A stretch of DNA of 64,000 bases from Robiginitalea sp. SC105 (GTDB lineage: Bacteria > Bacteroidota > Bacteroidia > Flavobacteriales > Flavobacteriaceae): NCBI RefSeq assembly GCF_014243345.1, contig NZ_JACLZF010000002.1:620001-684000 (forward strand). The letters run 5' to 3'. Of this stretch, positions 52,407-61,228 are shown piece by piece. The first letter of the stretch is position 1. Every line of letters starts with the position of its first letter. The notes below the pieces were generated by a model. The model did not search any database and was not told the DNA's origin. It saw nothing but the letters and a program-made list of their open reading frames with translations. A program made the position numbers and the translations under genes.

Positions 52407-53444
52407 CTAAGAACCGGATAAATCATTTATCTCCTTTTCGATGACCGAATATTTATCCCTTACATCCTCCGCCATGTAAAAAGCCAATAGATCTGCTGAA
52501 GTGAGCGTCTTTTCTTTTAGGAGCTTCTCCATGTATTTCTGGTTGAAATCCATTAGTAAAAAGGATTTCTCAAGCTGCTGTAATATCTTCTCGTTGGTCT
52601 TGATATTGGATTCTACGAGCTTACGAATGGATTTAAACTCATCAATTGTGTGAATGATTCGTTTTATAATCACAAGTAGTAAATCCAAATCCAAGTCGGG
52701 GGTGGAGGCATTTACAGCAATGTCTCGAGCCAGGTTATAGGCAATCACCAAATTGCTGTAATCCCCCCGCTGTACATCAATCACGCTAATGAAACCTATA
52801 GAAGGAATAAAGCCCACATTTTCTGTAAAATCCAATATCGACTTATCTACTAAAGAGCGATCAAAGACCATTATGGAAACCTTGGATTCCCTGTTCGCTT
52901 GTGTTTCGATTAGTTGGGACCATGCCGTATCCATTTTTCGAGTGAACACGTCCTTATCTGCAATATCACCCAACTTGATACTCTTATCAAACTTGCATTC
53001 GATCCCAATGCGTAGGTCTTGGGTGCCGTCGATATGGACCAGGATATCCCCAGTCTTATTTCTTGGCAGGGCTCCGGCGTCGCCTCCCGTCAGAAAGGCA
53101 TCATCCTTGATCTTTTTTTGATCGAAGTAATCGTTCAGGAATGCCGCCACATCCTCTTCAGCCGCTACTCCCTTGATCGTGCTTTTGTAGAAAAGTTCCT
53201 GTTTGAGGTCAAAGATCTGCTTGAGGCTTTCTAGTTCAACACCCAGCTCGCTTTGCGTCTTGGCTAGGAAGGCAGAAAGGCGATCCTCCATCAGTGCAAG
53301 GACCCCTATATAAAAGGCCTTTAGGAAAACCTCCTGATAATCTTCCTTCTTTACTTTTTTGTCAAAGAATTCGAAAACCAGTTCGTTGGAGATCGTAATG
53401 TTCTTTAACTCGAGCTGTTTTTTTTGTTGATTCAGTTTGATCAT
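52407..53444 (-). CDS. PD-(D/E)XK-like protein associated with McrBC
   Basis: The protein has 345 residues. Helical N-terminus (~1-90), a nuclease-like region with E96/E97 (KGVAAEEDVAAFL), D133 (NKTGDILVHI) and E149-C-K151 (GIECKFDKSI), and a long helical C-terminus (VIIKRIIHTIDEFKSIRKLV, EKILQQLEKSFLLMDFNQKY). I do not recognise a named family. It lies 83 bp upstream of mcrB on the same strand and may be a third component of the system. Its promoter should lie between 53445 and 53724. Confidence 0.7.
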   Translation of the reverse strand: MIKLNQQKKQLELKNITISNELVFEFFDKKVKKEDYQEVFLKAFYIGVLALMEDRLSAFLAKTQSELGVELESLKQIFDLKQELFYKSTIKGVAAEEDVAAFLNDYFDQKKIKDDAFLTGGDAGALPRNKTGDILVHIDGTQDLRIGIECKFDKSIKLGDIADKDVFTRKMDTAWSQLIETQANRESKVSIMVFDRSLVDKSILDFTENVGFIPSIGFISVIDVQRGDYSNLVIAYNLARDIAVNASTPDLDLDLLLVIIKRIIHTIDEFKSIRKLVESNIKTNEKILQQLEKSFLLMDFNQKYMEKLLKEKTLTSADLLAFYMAEDVRDKYSVIEKEINDLSGS

Positions 53445-53724
53445 GTGGTCATTAAGATGTAAAGTTCGGCTATTGCGGCCTAATGCGAATTGAGCAGGTT
53501 TCCGAAAAATATAGGTGTAAGATTTAATTTACAAGGAGATTTGAACATAGTTATCATTTATTTTTAGATAAGAAATAATATATTTATAGGGCATCCGGAA
53601 CGCTTTTAGCGTACCAACCGAGCAAAGAAGCCACGGTGGTTTAGCATGCGGACGATCGTCAAAAAAATGATCTCATGAATTTCGTTCTGCTTTCTAGATG
53701 CGTTAACCTTAAACGCATAACGCA
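53445..53724. other. intergenic promoter region, no gene seen
   Basis: It holds the divergent starts of the McrBC set (minus) and the small gene at 53725 (plus). Repeat-like CGTTAACCTTAAACGCATAA at 53701-53720 lies just before the plus-strand start. No ORF or RNA gene seen. Confidence 0.4.
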
Positions 53725-54141
53725 ATGGAAACCAAACCCTTGATCCATTTCCAGGAGCGGGGATACCTCATGTTCCCGTATTTCATTATTCGTGTAAAGC
53801 CAGCCCTGTATGTCCAGGTCCCCTTGCATCGCGCAAACCTACAGGATCAATTCGACGAAGGATACTTTTTAGATGAGGAGGAAGAAGCCGATATGGGCTA
53901 TTCCGAGGCGTCCCTAAAGGCGCTTGCCCGATTTTGGAGCTATGGAAAGCGAATTAATAAACCCAGGGACGTCTGTTTGGCAATGAGTAAGGAGCAAGGC
54001 TACTTTATTGCTAAAGATGCACCGCTTGAATCTGCTGATCGTCCGAAGCCAGGTCCTGTCCCGATAGGGGGATTGCTAATTACGGTAAATCATGAGATTA
54101 TCTGCATTAACCAGCCGCATTACGTTTGCCAGGTAATATAG
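53725..54141 (+). CDS. small protein, unknown function
   Basis: The protein has 138 residues, soluble, with an acidic stretch (FLDEEEEADMG, ~50) and no signal or TM helix. It contains YFIIRVKPALYVQVP-like strands and KEQGYFIAKDAP. I recognise no family. Divergent from the McrBC set and convergent with the GIY-YIG gene, with a shared terminator at 54141. Confidence 0.6.
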   Translation: METKPLIHFQERGYLMFPYFIIRVKPALYVQVPLHRANLQDQFDEGYFLDEEEEADMGYSEASLKALARFWSYGKRINKPRDVCLAMSKEQGYFIAKDAPLESADRPKPGPVPIGGLLITVNHEIICINQPHYVCQVI

Positions 54142-54168
54142 AAAGGGCCGCATCGCTGCAGCCCTTTC
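54141..54168. terminator. bidirectional hairpin terminator
   Basis: GAAAGGGC (54141-54148) pairs with GCCCTTTC (54161-54168), then TTCC. It lies between the convergent gene ends at 54141 and 54173 and would serve both. Confidence 0.7.
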
Positions 54169-54172
54169 TTCC

Positions 54173-54832
54173 TTATTTGATGTAATACCATCGATATCCT
54201 CCGGAATGATCGCGTTCGCCTCGGCACGCCCTTGCAATGCAGGTCTTGCTCAGTCCTGTTGCCCGGCTTGCCTCGGCAACAGATCGGTGGCTGGCTACCA
54301 AAAGTCCTTCCATTGTAAGCTGGATCACGGATTTCTTCCGCTGATCGCTTGAAATAGGGTAGGAGGTATACTCGGAATAACTCCAAAAATATCCACTGCA
54401 GCTGCGGTTATACCCCAGACAGGCGTTGCTGATGGTCCTGGTACATGATCCCACTGCCTTTGCAGCCTCCTCGAGCGATTTAAAGTTCCCTAAAGGCCTT
54501 CCTGTTTCCGGGCAGTACTGGTAGATGGTTTTGGCAAATCCTCCTCCCTGATCGCGGTTGTAGCCCTTTTTCTGGGAGTCGTAGTGCTCGATATAGTATC
54601 GTTCCTTCTCAGCCAGTTCATCCAGGTTACCTGATGAATCGATCACCTCCCAGGTGAAGGCATCGGGACCATAGGTCCCGATAGCCTCCTGGAAGATGCC
54701 TCCTTTTCCCTGAGATGCCTTCTGCAGGTGATCTTGCTTGCGGGCTTCCAAGGTGGAGGTGGTTGCACCGATATAAACCTCACCGGTTATCCGGTTCATC
54801 GCTTTGTAGAGAATCCCGTTGATCTGGCTCAT
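54173..54832 (-). CDS. GIY-YIG endonuclease with NUMOD-type repeats
   Basis: The protein has 219 residues from ATG 54832 (MSQINGILYKAMNRITGEVY). The GIY-YIG core is GILYKAMN ... VYIGATTSTLEARKQDHLQK, with RYYIEHYDSQKKGYNRDQGG (E) and N later. Two C-terminal NUMOD-like HTH repeats (LGNFKSLEEAAKAVGSCTRT; LVASHRSVAEASRATGLSKT) bind DNA, as in homing endonucleases. The gene overlaps the 3' end of the primase/helicase gene by 53 bp on the same strand; an upstream in-frame ATG at 54904 would increase this overlap. Possibly a homing or mobile-element nuclease. Confidence 0.82.
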   Translation of the reverse strand: MSQINGILYKAMNRITGEVYIGATTSTLEARKQDHLQKASQGKGGIFQEAIGTYGPDAFTWEVIDSSGNLDELAEKERYYIEHYDSQKKGYNRDQGGGFAKTIYQYCPETGRPLGNFKSLEEAAKAVGSCTRTISNACLGYNRSCSGYFWSYSEYTSYPISSDQRKKSVIQLTMEGLLVASHRSVAEASRATGLSKTCIARACRGERDHSGGYRWYYIK

Positions 54833-56252
54833 CCTGACCACTGTTTTCAGTGTTTTTGTCAGAAATGGTGAAGAAATATCCTCCACCAGAAGATGCCGGA
54901 TCATATTGGTAACCCAATATCCGTGCGTACGCCCTCAATTTCATCCCAAAGGACTTATTGGAGAACTGCTTTTTGCTGAAGCCATATTCGGCCCGGAACT
55001 GGTCTTCAAGCTTACGTTTATCCATCCGGGTCCCTAGCACCAACTCCCGCTGCATGAAATCCACAAATTCTGGTGAAGTTTCAGCTGCCAGTTGATTTTG
55101 CTGAAGGAACTTATTGGATACTGCCAGCAACCCGTATTTCAGGTATTCGTGCGCACAGTAAATCATAAATCCGTAGAATCGGTTCCACTCCTGATCATCC
55201 CATCCCGAAAAGAATGGGTTTCCGAATTCATGTTCGGGTTTGTGGCTCAGTCCGTAGTGTGGCGCCAGTTCAAAAAACCAGGACCGGTCCCTGCCAGAGT
55301 TCCCTTCAACTCCCCGTATGGGATAGTTGCTGGTAACCAGAACCTTAGGAGACCGTTCGTAGGGAATGTAAAACGCGTCCTTGAATTTACGGTTTACGGT
55401 GATTCCTGAGGTGAGCATCGAGAATATGTCCTCTAGGGTAAATTTTCGGCCCACATCATCGAAATTGATGATCCGTGTATCCAACTCAAGGCTGGCATGG
55501 GCAAACGGATCGGAAGTCCGGTAATGCCTTCCATCAATGGATTCCGATTTGCGCATTTCCCCAAGGGCTTTTGCAATCAGTGATTTCCCCGTTCTACCAT
55601 TGGCCACTCCAGGGGTGTAGACTTCATCCTGCAAGATGATCGCTCTGGTAATGCTGGGATCTTTATATCCGCTTAGCATATAACCCAAGGCGGTTCGTAG
55701 AGCTTTATTCCGCTTAGGGTCCCCCCCGGATACATTTTCCAAAAACTTGACAAATTGACCAGGCCTGCTTACCCGCATCACGAATGGTCTTGGCAGGACC
55801 TCGTCCTCCCAGATTAGGTGGGGCAGGTCTTCGTAAGGTACCGGCTCAATTCGCGTTTTGGTAACCGCAACAGCGGTATTCTGGAAATAAAACCAGATTA
55901 CACCTCGGTCATCAGCGGGGGTTAGCTGTGGAATTCGCTTTAACGTACTGAGTTTTCGGCTGGAGGCGTAGGTGGTTATCCCCTTGAGGTATTTCTCCAG
56001 GACCTCCATCTCCCCATTCTCCTCCAGGTAGCTGATAATCAGCCGGTCAACATCATCTTGCGTGATCCTTCTCACGCGATTATTCTTGGTATATACCAGG
56101 CAGGTATTCCCATTGGATAGCTCCATGTTGGCTACCCCCATCATCTCTAACGCCACCTTCAGTTCGTAGTGGCGGATCGTTAGGTTTCCCTTGGCATCCT
56201 TCGCCCAGAAAACCGGTATTTTAGGAGCGTTTGCTCCCTTTACAATCTTCAT
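54780..56252 (-). CDS. SF3/primase-type helicase of a mobile element
   Basis: The protein has 490 residues. Walker A GRTGKSLIAKALGEM (~228), Walker B IINFDDVGRKFTLEDIFSML (~262), and sensor-like KVLVTSNYPIRGVEGNSGRD (~312), followed by RSWFFELAPHYGLSHKPEHE. This is the D5/P4-like superfamily 3 ATPase pattern (primase-helicase C-terminal part, DUF5906 type) used for plasmid or phage replication. The N-terminal ~200 residues lack an obvious primase motif. Upstream of the overlapping GIY-YIG gene. Start ATG 56252. Confidence 0.75.
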   Translation of the reverse strand: MKIVKGANAPKIPVFWAKDAKGNLTIRHYELKVALEMMGVANMELSNGNTCLVYTKNNRVRRITQDDVDRLIISYLEENGEMEVLEKYLKGITTYASSRKLSTLKRIPQLTPADDRGVIWFYFQNTAVAVTKTRIEPVPYEDLPHLIWEDEVLPRPFVMRVSRPGQFVKFLENVSGGDPKRNKALRTALGYMLSGYKDPSITRAIILQDEVYTPGVANGRTGKSLIAKALGEMRKSESIDGRHYRTSDPFAHASLELDTRIINFDDVGRKFTLEDIFSMLTSGITVNRKFKDAFYIPYERSPKVLVTSNYPIRGVEGNSGRDRSWFFELAPHYGLSHKPEHEFGNPFFSGWDDQEWNRFYGFMIYCAHEYLKYGLLAVSNKFLQQNQLAAETSPEFVDFMQRELVLGTRMDKRKLEDQFRAEYGFSKKQFSNKSFGMKLRAYARILGYQYDPASSGGGYFFTISDKNTENSGQDEPDQRDSLQSDEPDNR

Positions 56253-56626
56253 TTTCTTTTTTTTAAGATTGCTTGTCTCTAAGCCCGGGTTGAACCGGGA
56301 TGCCCAAAGCGGGCGTGTAATCCGCAGTCTATCCTGCTGTCGTTAGCTTAAGGGTGGAAAATTTCCCCGGACGGGGACATAACAGTGAAGTGCCAGCCAC
56401 AGGATCGTAATCGCGTAGCCATCTCTAACATTCATACAAATATAAATAAATATATATGCAAAAACAAATATACATTAAAAAAATTAATGGTTAAATCACC
56501 CCTCCCTATCAGATATCTCAGCAAAAGTTGACAAGTTGACAACATTTTTTTGAAATTGACAGGGGGGGGGTAATTCTAACTGTTTACCTGCACAGGGATG
56601 GCAGAAACTGTGGTTTTATTGATCAT
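56253..56626. other. 374-bp intergenic region in the mobile-gene cluster
   Basis: Contains the GTTGACAAGTTGACAA repeat (56527-56542), a G9 run at 56562-56570 and an AT-rich stretch 56430-56510. The small hairpins GGGTTGAACC-type near 56285 (CCCGGGTTGAACCGGG) and CCCGGACGGGG near 56365 may be structured. No ORF seen. Possible replication origin or promoter for the primase gene (minus). Confidence 0.4.
56527..56542 (+). repeat. 16-bp repeat GTTGACAAGTTGACAA, copy 2
   Basis: Same 16 bases as 41944-41959 in inverse orientation, followed by CATTTTTTT as on the plus strand of copy 1 (CATTTTA). Confidence 0.45.
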
Positions 56627-57607
56627 TTAATTATTTAATAGCCAATTTGTTACGCCATTTCTGAGGCTTTTGGCCAGATTATTCACCAGCCCGTGCGCCT
56701 GCAGACTCCGGACGAGGAAGCTATCGATGTAGGAGCTCTTGTTTGCCTCGGTAAGCAGGTTATAGAGCCGCCAGAGGTTGATTTGTCCATCGGTATCCCT
56801 GCCGAACGCTTCCGAGCTATAGTAATCGCGGACTACCGTGTTGATCTGGCCGTCGGTCAGGGATATCTCGGGCAATCCATCCTTTTCCTCGCTGCTCAGG
56901 TGCGGGTACATCCGAAGCTTTCCGATCAGGTGGGCAAACTGCTCCTCGCTCAGTTCGAAAGCCTCCAGGTCGCCCAATTCCTCCAGATGCCCTTGCGGAT
57001 CGTAGCCAGCGATCAACTCAAATACCGCATTGAGCAGGTCTCCCTTCGATCCAACCCGTAAATCCCCCACAAATCCATCCGATCTTACGCAGAGATTCAT
57101 GCAGATCTGATTTCGATAACCCACGAACACCTTAAAGCGCTCCAACGATTTCCGGCTGTACAGGTTCTCCTGGTTGTAGGCACGAACACCACCGATGGAT
57201 AATCGCATCGGATTACCAGCTACCATGGCGTGTTCGCCCGATATCTCGAATTGAAAGGCGCACCGCTCATAATAGATCGTCTTTTCGTGATCGAGTAGTG
57301 CAGATGCCGGTTTACCGATGGCAGAAGGGATGCGTCCCTTGACCACATGGGATACGCGTATTTGTGGGATACTGATATCCAGTCCGGGCCAATAGGCTTG
57401 GGCAGCCTTGCAGACCACCTCGATAAACTCGTGATGTGCGATCGTGGTCTCGTTGTCCTTGCTAAATACGGGGATGATGCACTGGTCGCGCAAATGATCC
57501 AGGCTCACTTCTCTGGTATTGGCCACGATAAAGGGTTTTTCTCCTACGTTAGCTTTATTTGGCTGTGTCACAGGTGGGGTATCCAGTAGATTATTGATTG
57601 TTTCCAT
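56627..57607 (-). CDS. DUF3871 family protein (mobile-element associated)
   Basis: The protein has 326 residues. The start VGEKPFIVANTREVSLDHLR and middle IRVSHVVKGRIPSAIGKPAS, YERCAFQFEISGEHAMVAGN, RLSIGGVRAYNQENLYSRKS, FKVFVGYRNQICMNLC are DUF3871-type features, typical of Bacteroidetes plasmids and conjugative elements. The function is unknown; it resembles DUF932-like proteins. It lies 17 bp downstream of the Sak4-like gene and is likely co-transcribed. Confidence 0.78.
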   Translation of the reverse strand: METINNLLDTPPVTQPNKANVGEKPFIVANTREVSLDHLRDQCIIPVFSKDNETTIAHHEFIEVVCKAAQAYWPGLDISIPQIRVSHVVKGRIPSAIGKPASALLDHEKTIYYERCAFQFEISGEHAMVAGNPMRLSIGGVRAYNQENLYSRKSLERFKVFVGYRNQICMNLCVRSDGFVGDLRVGSKGDLLNAVFELIAGYDPQGHLEELGDLEAFELSEEQFAHLIGKLRMYPHLSSEEKDGLPEISLTDGQINTVVRDYYSSEAFGRDTDGQINLWRLYNLLTEANKSSYIDSFLVRSLQAHGLVNNLAKSLRNGVTNWLLNN

Positions 57608-57624
57608 AGTTATTGTTTTATAAG

Positions 57625-58473
57625 TTAATCGTTCGTTTTGGTGACCTGTCCATTGAGCCGGGAGAGTTCGATTTTTCGTTTTTTAAATAATTCTTGAAGC
57701 GATTGCTGGACTGCCGGGTGCTTCCGATAGAGATTCGCTAGTTCCTCCAAATCCTGGCATTGGCTGATTTTCTGTTCAACCTGCTCAAGCAATCCATGAT
57801 CCCCGGACCACTCCAGGAGTTTCTTGCCCGTAGCTGAATTGATGACGAACTCCGGCTTGCCCATGAAAAGACCTGTACGGTCCTTGGAGGCTTTAGCCAA
57901 GTGCTGATCATTGACCAGCTCAAAATTCACCGTTAGCTCGTATTCGAATCCTTCCCGGGTTACTTCCTTGGTGCCATGTTTGACCACCTGGGTCTTTCCG
58001 TTCTGGCCTAAATCCAGGGAGTAATCGATCTTGCGTCGCGTAGTGGTGATGATATGGCAGCGGCTAGAAAGGATCTTTTCAATAAAACGCTGGTGGCGTG
58101 GCGTAATAACGGCCCAGTCCTGAAATCGACCTCCCAGGGAGTGATGGATCTCCAGGCATCCACCAACCCCAATCCATTCATGGGAGATCGAATCGATGAT
58201 GACTACTTCCATTCCGGCTTTCTCGCAAGCTTCAATGGCTTGGATGTACCGCTCAGGAGCATACGGTTCTCTCAGAGGAAGTACGTGATAGGGACCAAGG
58301 TCCGAATACAGGTTCGCGCTGGCGTTCTCGGTATCGATAACGGCAATTTTGGACCAGTCCTGAGTAATCCCATGGGCTAGCAAAAGGGCAGAATAGGTCT
58401 TCCCGAATCCGGAAGCCCCGGATATACCGACTCGAAGCTTCACTACATTTTTTTTAGCGATGTGTAATTTCAT
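57625..58473 (-). CDS. RecA-fold ATPase, Sak4-like
   Basis: The protein has 282 residues. Walker A GISGASGFGKTYSALLLAHG (~18-37), Walker B MEVVIIDSISHEW (~88), and H/D residues in CHIITTTRRK (~140). This is the compact RecA-like ATPase seen in phages (Sak4-type single-strand annealing helper) and in elements. The rest (TREGFEYELTVNFELVNDQH, FMGKPEFVINSATGKKLLEW) is typical of the group. It probably helps replication or recombination of the element. Confidence 0.8.
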   Translation of the reverse strand: MKLHIAKKNVVKLRVGISGASGFGKTYSALLLAHGITQDWSKIAVIDTENASANLYSDLGPYHVLPLREPYAPERYIQAIEACEKAGMEVVIIDSISHEWIGVGGCLEIHHSLGGRFQDWAVITPRHQRFIEKILSSRCHIITTTRRKIDYSLDLGQNGKTQVVKHGTKEVTREGFEYELTVNFELVNDQHLAKASKDRTGLFMGKPEFVINSATGKKLLEWSGDHGLLEQVEQKISQCQDLEELANLYRKHPAVQQSLQELFKKRKIELSRLNGQVTKTND

Positions 58474-58531
58474 TTTGTTTGATTTTATACGATTAATTGA
58501 TAGAAGTGCTACCGGTTGATAGCAGAAATGA

Positions 58532-58558
58532 AAAAGCCTCCGGATAAGGGAGGCTTTT
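58532..58558 (-). terminator. hairpin terminator
   Basis: AAAAGCCTCC, loop, GGGAGGCTTTT. On the minus strand it lies 25 bp after the stop of the small gene at 58583 and separates it from the Sak4-like gene. Confidence 0.7.
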
Positions 58559-58582
58559 AAGGTTGCTAATGGGTCGGTTGAC

Positions 58583-58930
58583 CTAGACAGCGAGCATATC
58601 GGGTACTTTCTGTTTGGAACCCGCAGCCAACAGGTTGGGATTTACATATTCCCAGCGATGGCTTAACCGGAGCATCTCACCGGTTTGTTCACTGGTATAG
58701 TCATAGGGCTCGCAGGGGATGCGTTCCACAGATCCTTCCAGTTCAACTCCGATGAGCTTCTCACAAGCCTCTGCATCCAATGTTGTAGGGACCCGCGCTA
58801 CGCGGGCTGTCACATAGATCTTTCCGGTTAGCTGACTCTTTACAGCTTCGGTCTTTCCCTGGACGAGCAACACATTGAAAGTTTCCCCATCATCCTTTTG
58901 CACGGTCTTAAATCCTTTGATTGTTACCAT
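58583..58930 (-). CDS. small protein, unknown, first gene of element cluster
   Basis: The protein has 115 residues, beta-rich in part (MVTIKGFKTVQKDDGETFNV, LTGKIYVTARVARVPTTLDA), ending VNPNLLAAGSKQKVPDMLAV. It might be a single-strand DNA-binding-like or anti-restriction fold, but nothing is certain. Upstream of the Sak4-like gene, with a terminator between them. Confidence 0.6.
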   Translation of the reverse strand: MVTIKGFKTVQKDDGETFNVLLVQGKTEAVKSQLTGKIYVTARVARVPTTLDAEACEKLIGVELEGSVERIPCEPYDYTSEQTGEMLRLSHRWEYVNPNLLAAGSKQKVPDMLAV

Positions 58931-59097
58931 AGTACTACATTTTAAAAGTTATTACTACCTCGGGGGGATATCCCCAAAACACTAAGACGGGGGGGATGAA
59001 GCTGGATTGATTCGCACTCGCATCAACAAGATAGAATCCTGGCACGTTTCTAAAATTTGTTAAATTAGAAGTTATCCTCCAGGCATTATTTTATAAT

Positions 59098-61179
59098 ATG
59101 GGAATACCTACGGTGAAAACGGTGGCATTGAGTCCCATTTTTGTGTCCTTGATCCTAGCGATTTTTATTGGTTATTTTCTGCCAATAACGCATTCCAAAT
59201 ACCAAATAAGTAAAGTCCAGCAAGAACAATTACAGGAAGGTTCCCGGCTCTATTTTGAAGATCTGGATGGTGACGGCTCGCGAGAACGAATCGTTGCTCT
59301 GGACAATCGTTTGGGACTTTCTTCATTTATTGTATACAATACGAATAAGACGCTAGTAGACCAGTGGAATTTTGATTCCAGATACCCTGACCAAGGACCA
59401 GGCCTCTTCTTTACGGATCTCGATCAAAACGGTTTTAAAGAAGTATGGGCATTTACTACCCAAGGCGATTCAGTGCTAATAAATGGTATTGAGCCGCTAA
59501 ATAAGAATGGATTTAAGCAGCTCGATGTCTTTCTGGATTCAATCGGTTCCTACAATGGAATGTCTGATCTAAATGAAATATCTGATCCCTGGGTCACAAA
59601 ACATTCTGCCGACTCTACCAGAAGCCTAGTGTTTACTTTGAATGCGGGTTACTCGCAATATCCAAGGAACACCTATGCCTATAACCCCTTTAGCGGTGTG
59701 ATACGCCGATCACCCTTTCTTACAAATACTTCCGGGGTATATGGGTTCTCCGACATAGATGAGGACAGTAAAAAGGAAATCCTCATTAGGACAATATCTG
59801 CAGCCAATTCCATTGACTCCAGTTTGTCTCAAAAATCAGATTACAAGGTGTATCTAACAATCTTGAATGAGGATTTGGAATTCTATCTGCCGCAAATGGA
59901 GCTCCCTGGACCTTATTCTGCCGTTTACGGAATCTACTCCGATGATTCAAATTTTATAATTGGATACAAGTCAAAGATCGATTCAATCCCTTCGGCATTG
60001 CTCAAAATGAACTCTGAAGGAAAGATAGTTGCTCGAAGGACCATTCCCTTTCCATCCAATTACATGTTTTATGTCCCAGAAGATCAGGAATATTATATCA
60101 ATACAATAGGTGGATCGACAATACAGGGGTTTGATAGCGACCTAAATTTGCGCAACACATTTACTCTTCTAGAAGGGGATGAAATCATTAATGCCCATTT
60201 GCTTTCAGAAAGGCGATGGGTAATCATTTCTAATCGATTTGATAGGCTAACCATCTATGACTCTGAATTTGAAAACCCAGTTAGCTATACCATTGAAACA
60301 GATAATACCTCCAATATATATTTCAACATCCTTGATCAGACCAGCTCCGAATTACTTTTGGGAATTCAAAAGGGAGATCAGCTATTTACTTTAGGCTATG
60401 CCTTTAATCCGCTTTATTATACTAAGTATACGATCTACATTGGGCTATATGCACTGGTTTTTATCATCGTTTGGGGAATCATGCGTATCCAGTCCTATAA
60501 GGACAGGAAAAAGGCCGCATTACAGCGGGAGATAACTTCCTTGCAAATCAAAGCCTTAAAAAATCAGTTTGATCCCCATTTTGTCTTTAATATCATGAAT
60601 AACCTAAGCGAGATGAATCTAACAGGCAATGAACTCGAAGCCGATAAATTACTTTGTAATTTGACCGATTTCATGCGTCACACCCTTAGAAGCTCAGATG
60701 AAATTACGCATACTTTGGAAGACGAACTCCATTATGTTAAGAATTATCTGGACCTTATAGCCCGTGGTATGGATCGTGAAATCCAATATGACTTTAAGAT
60801 GGACCTTGGTCTAGACAAGAAGATACACGTCCCGAAAAACATGCTATTTACCTATGTGGAAAACGCCATAAAACATGGTGCGCCACCCACTGGTGTGCTA
60901 AGGATCCGGATTGAGGGTATTGTTGACAGTGGATTCATTCAAATGATTGTGAGTGATAATGGGGGCGGGTATCAAACCATTCAAACCAATGACATGAAAA
61001 CGTCTGGTCGAGGAATTAAGATCATGCAGGATGTTTTCGATTTGCATAAATCACTGAACAATATTGAAGTTCAGGTAGAAGTTCAAACCGTTGAATTTCC
61101 TGAGTCTGAAAAAGAATATGGTACGAGGGTAACGTTGACTTTTTCCAAAAGGAAAGCGCATTTACTCATTAATGAGTAA
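59098..61179 (+). CDS. FG-GAP/LytS-type histidine kinase
   Basis: The protein has 693 residues. N-terminal helix (PIFVSLILAIFIGYFLPI, ~13-30), then an extracytoplasmic beta-propeller-like domain with FG-GAP-type motifs (LDGDGSRERI ~56, DLDQNGFKEVWAF ~109, SDIDEDSKKEIL ~223). A second helix (TIYIGLYALVFIIVWGIM, ~445) precedes a His_kinase domain with H494 (KNQFDPHFVFNIMNNLS) and a HATPase domain (NMLFTYVENAIKHGAPP, SDNGGGYQTI). Membrane sensor kinase of the LytS/YehU class; the ligand is unknown. Overlaps or abuts its response regulator. Confidence 0.87.
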   Translation: MGIPTVKTVALSPIFVSLILAIFIGYFLPITHSKYQISKVQQEQLQEGSRLYFEDLDGDGSRERIVALDNRLGLSSFIVYNTNKTLVDQWNFDSRYPDQGPGLFFTDLDQNGFKEVWAFTTQGDSVLINGIEPLNKNGFKQLDVFLDSIGSYNGMSDLNEISDPWVTKHSADSTRSLVFTLNAGYSQYPRNTYAYNPFSGVIRRSPFLTNTSGVYGFSDIDEDSKKEILIRTISAANSIDSSLSQKSDYKVYLTILNEDLEFYLPQMELPGPYSAVYGIYSDDSNFIIGYKSKIDSIPSALLKMNSEGKIVARRTIPFPSNYMFYVPEDQEYYINTIGGSTIQGFDSDLNLRNTFTLLEGDEIINAHLLSERRWVIISNRFDRLTIYDSEFENPVSYTIETDNTSNIYFNILDQTSSELLLGIQKGDQLFTLGYAFNPLYYTKYTIYIGLYALVFIIVWGIMRIQSYKDRKKAALQREITSLQIKALKNQFDPHFVFNIMNNLSEMNLTGNELEADKLLCNLTDFMRHTLRSSDEITHTLEDELHYVKNYLDLIARGMDREIQYDFKMDLGLDKKIHVPKNMLFTYVENAIKHGAPPTGVLRIRIEGIVDSGFIQMIVSDNGGGYQTIQTNDMKTSGRGIKIMQDVFDLHKSLNNIEVQVEVQTVEFPESEKEYGTRVTLTFSKRKAHLLINE

Positions 61180-61228
61180 TGAAACTTTAAAGATTCTGGG
61201 GAAATTTAGAAGACAATCGAATACTGAT

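Noticed and set aside
56562-56570. G9 homopolymer as a phase-variation tract
   Set aside because: It lies between genes, about 57 bp past the stop of the DUF3871 gene and not within a promoter spacer that I can define, so a switching role is unsupported.
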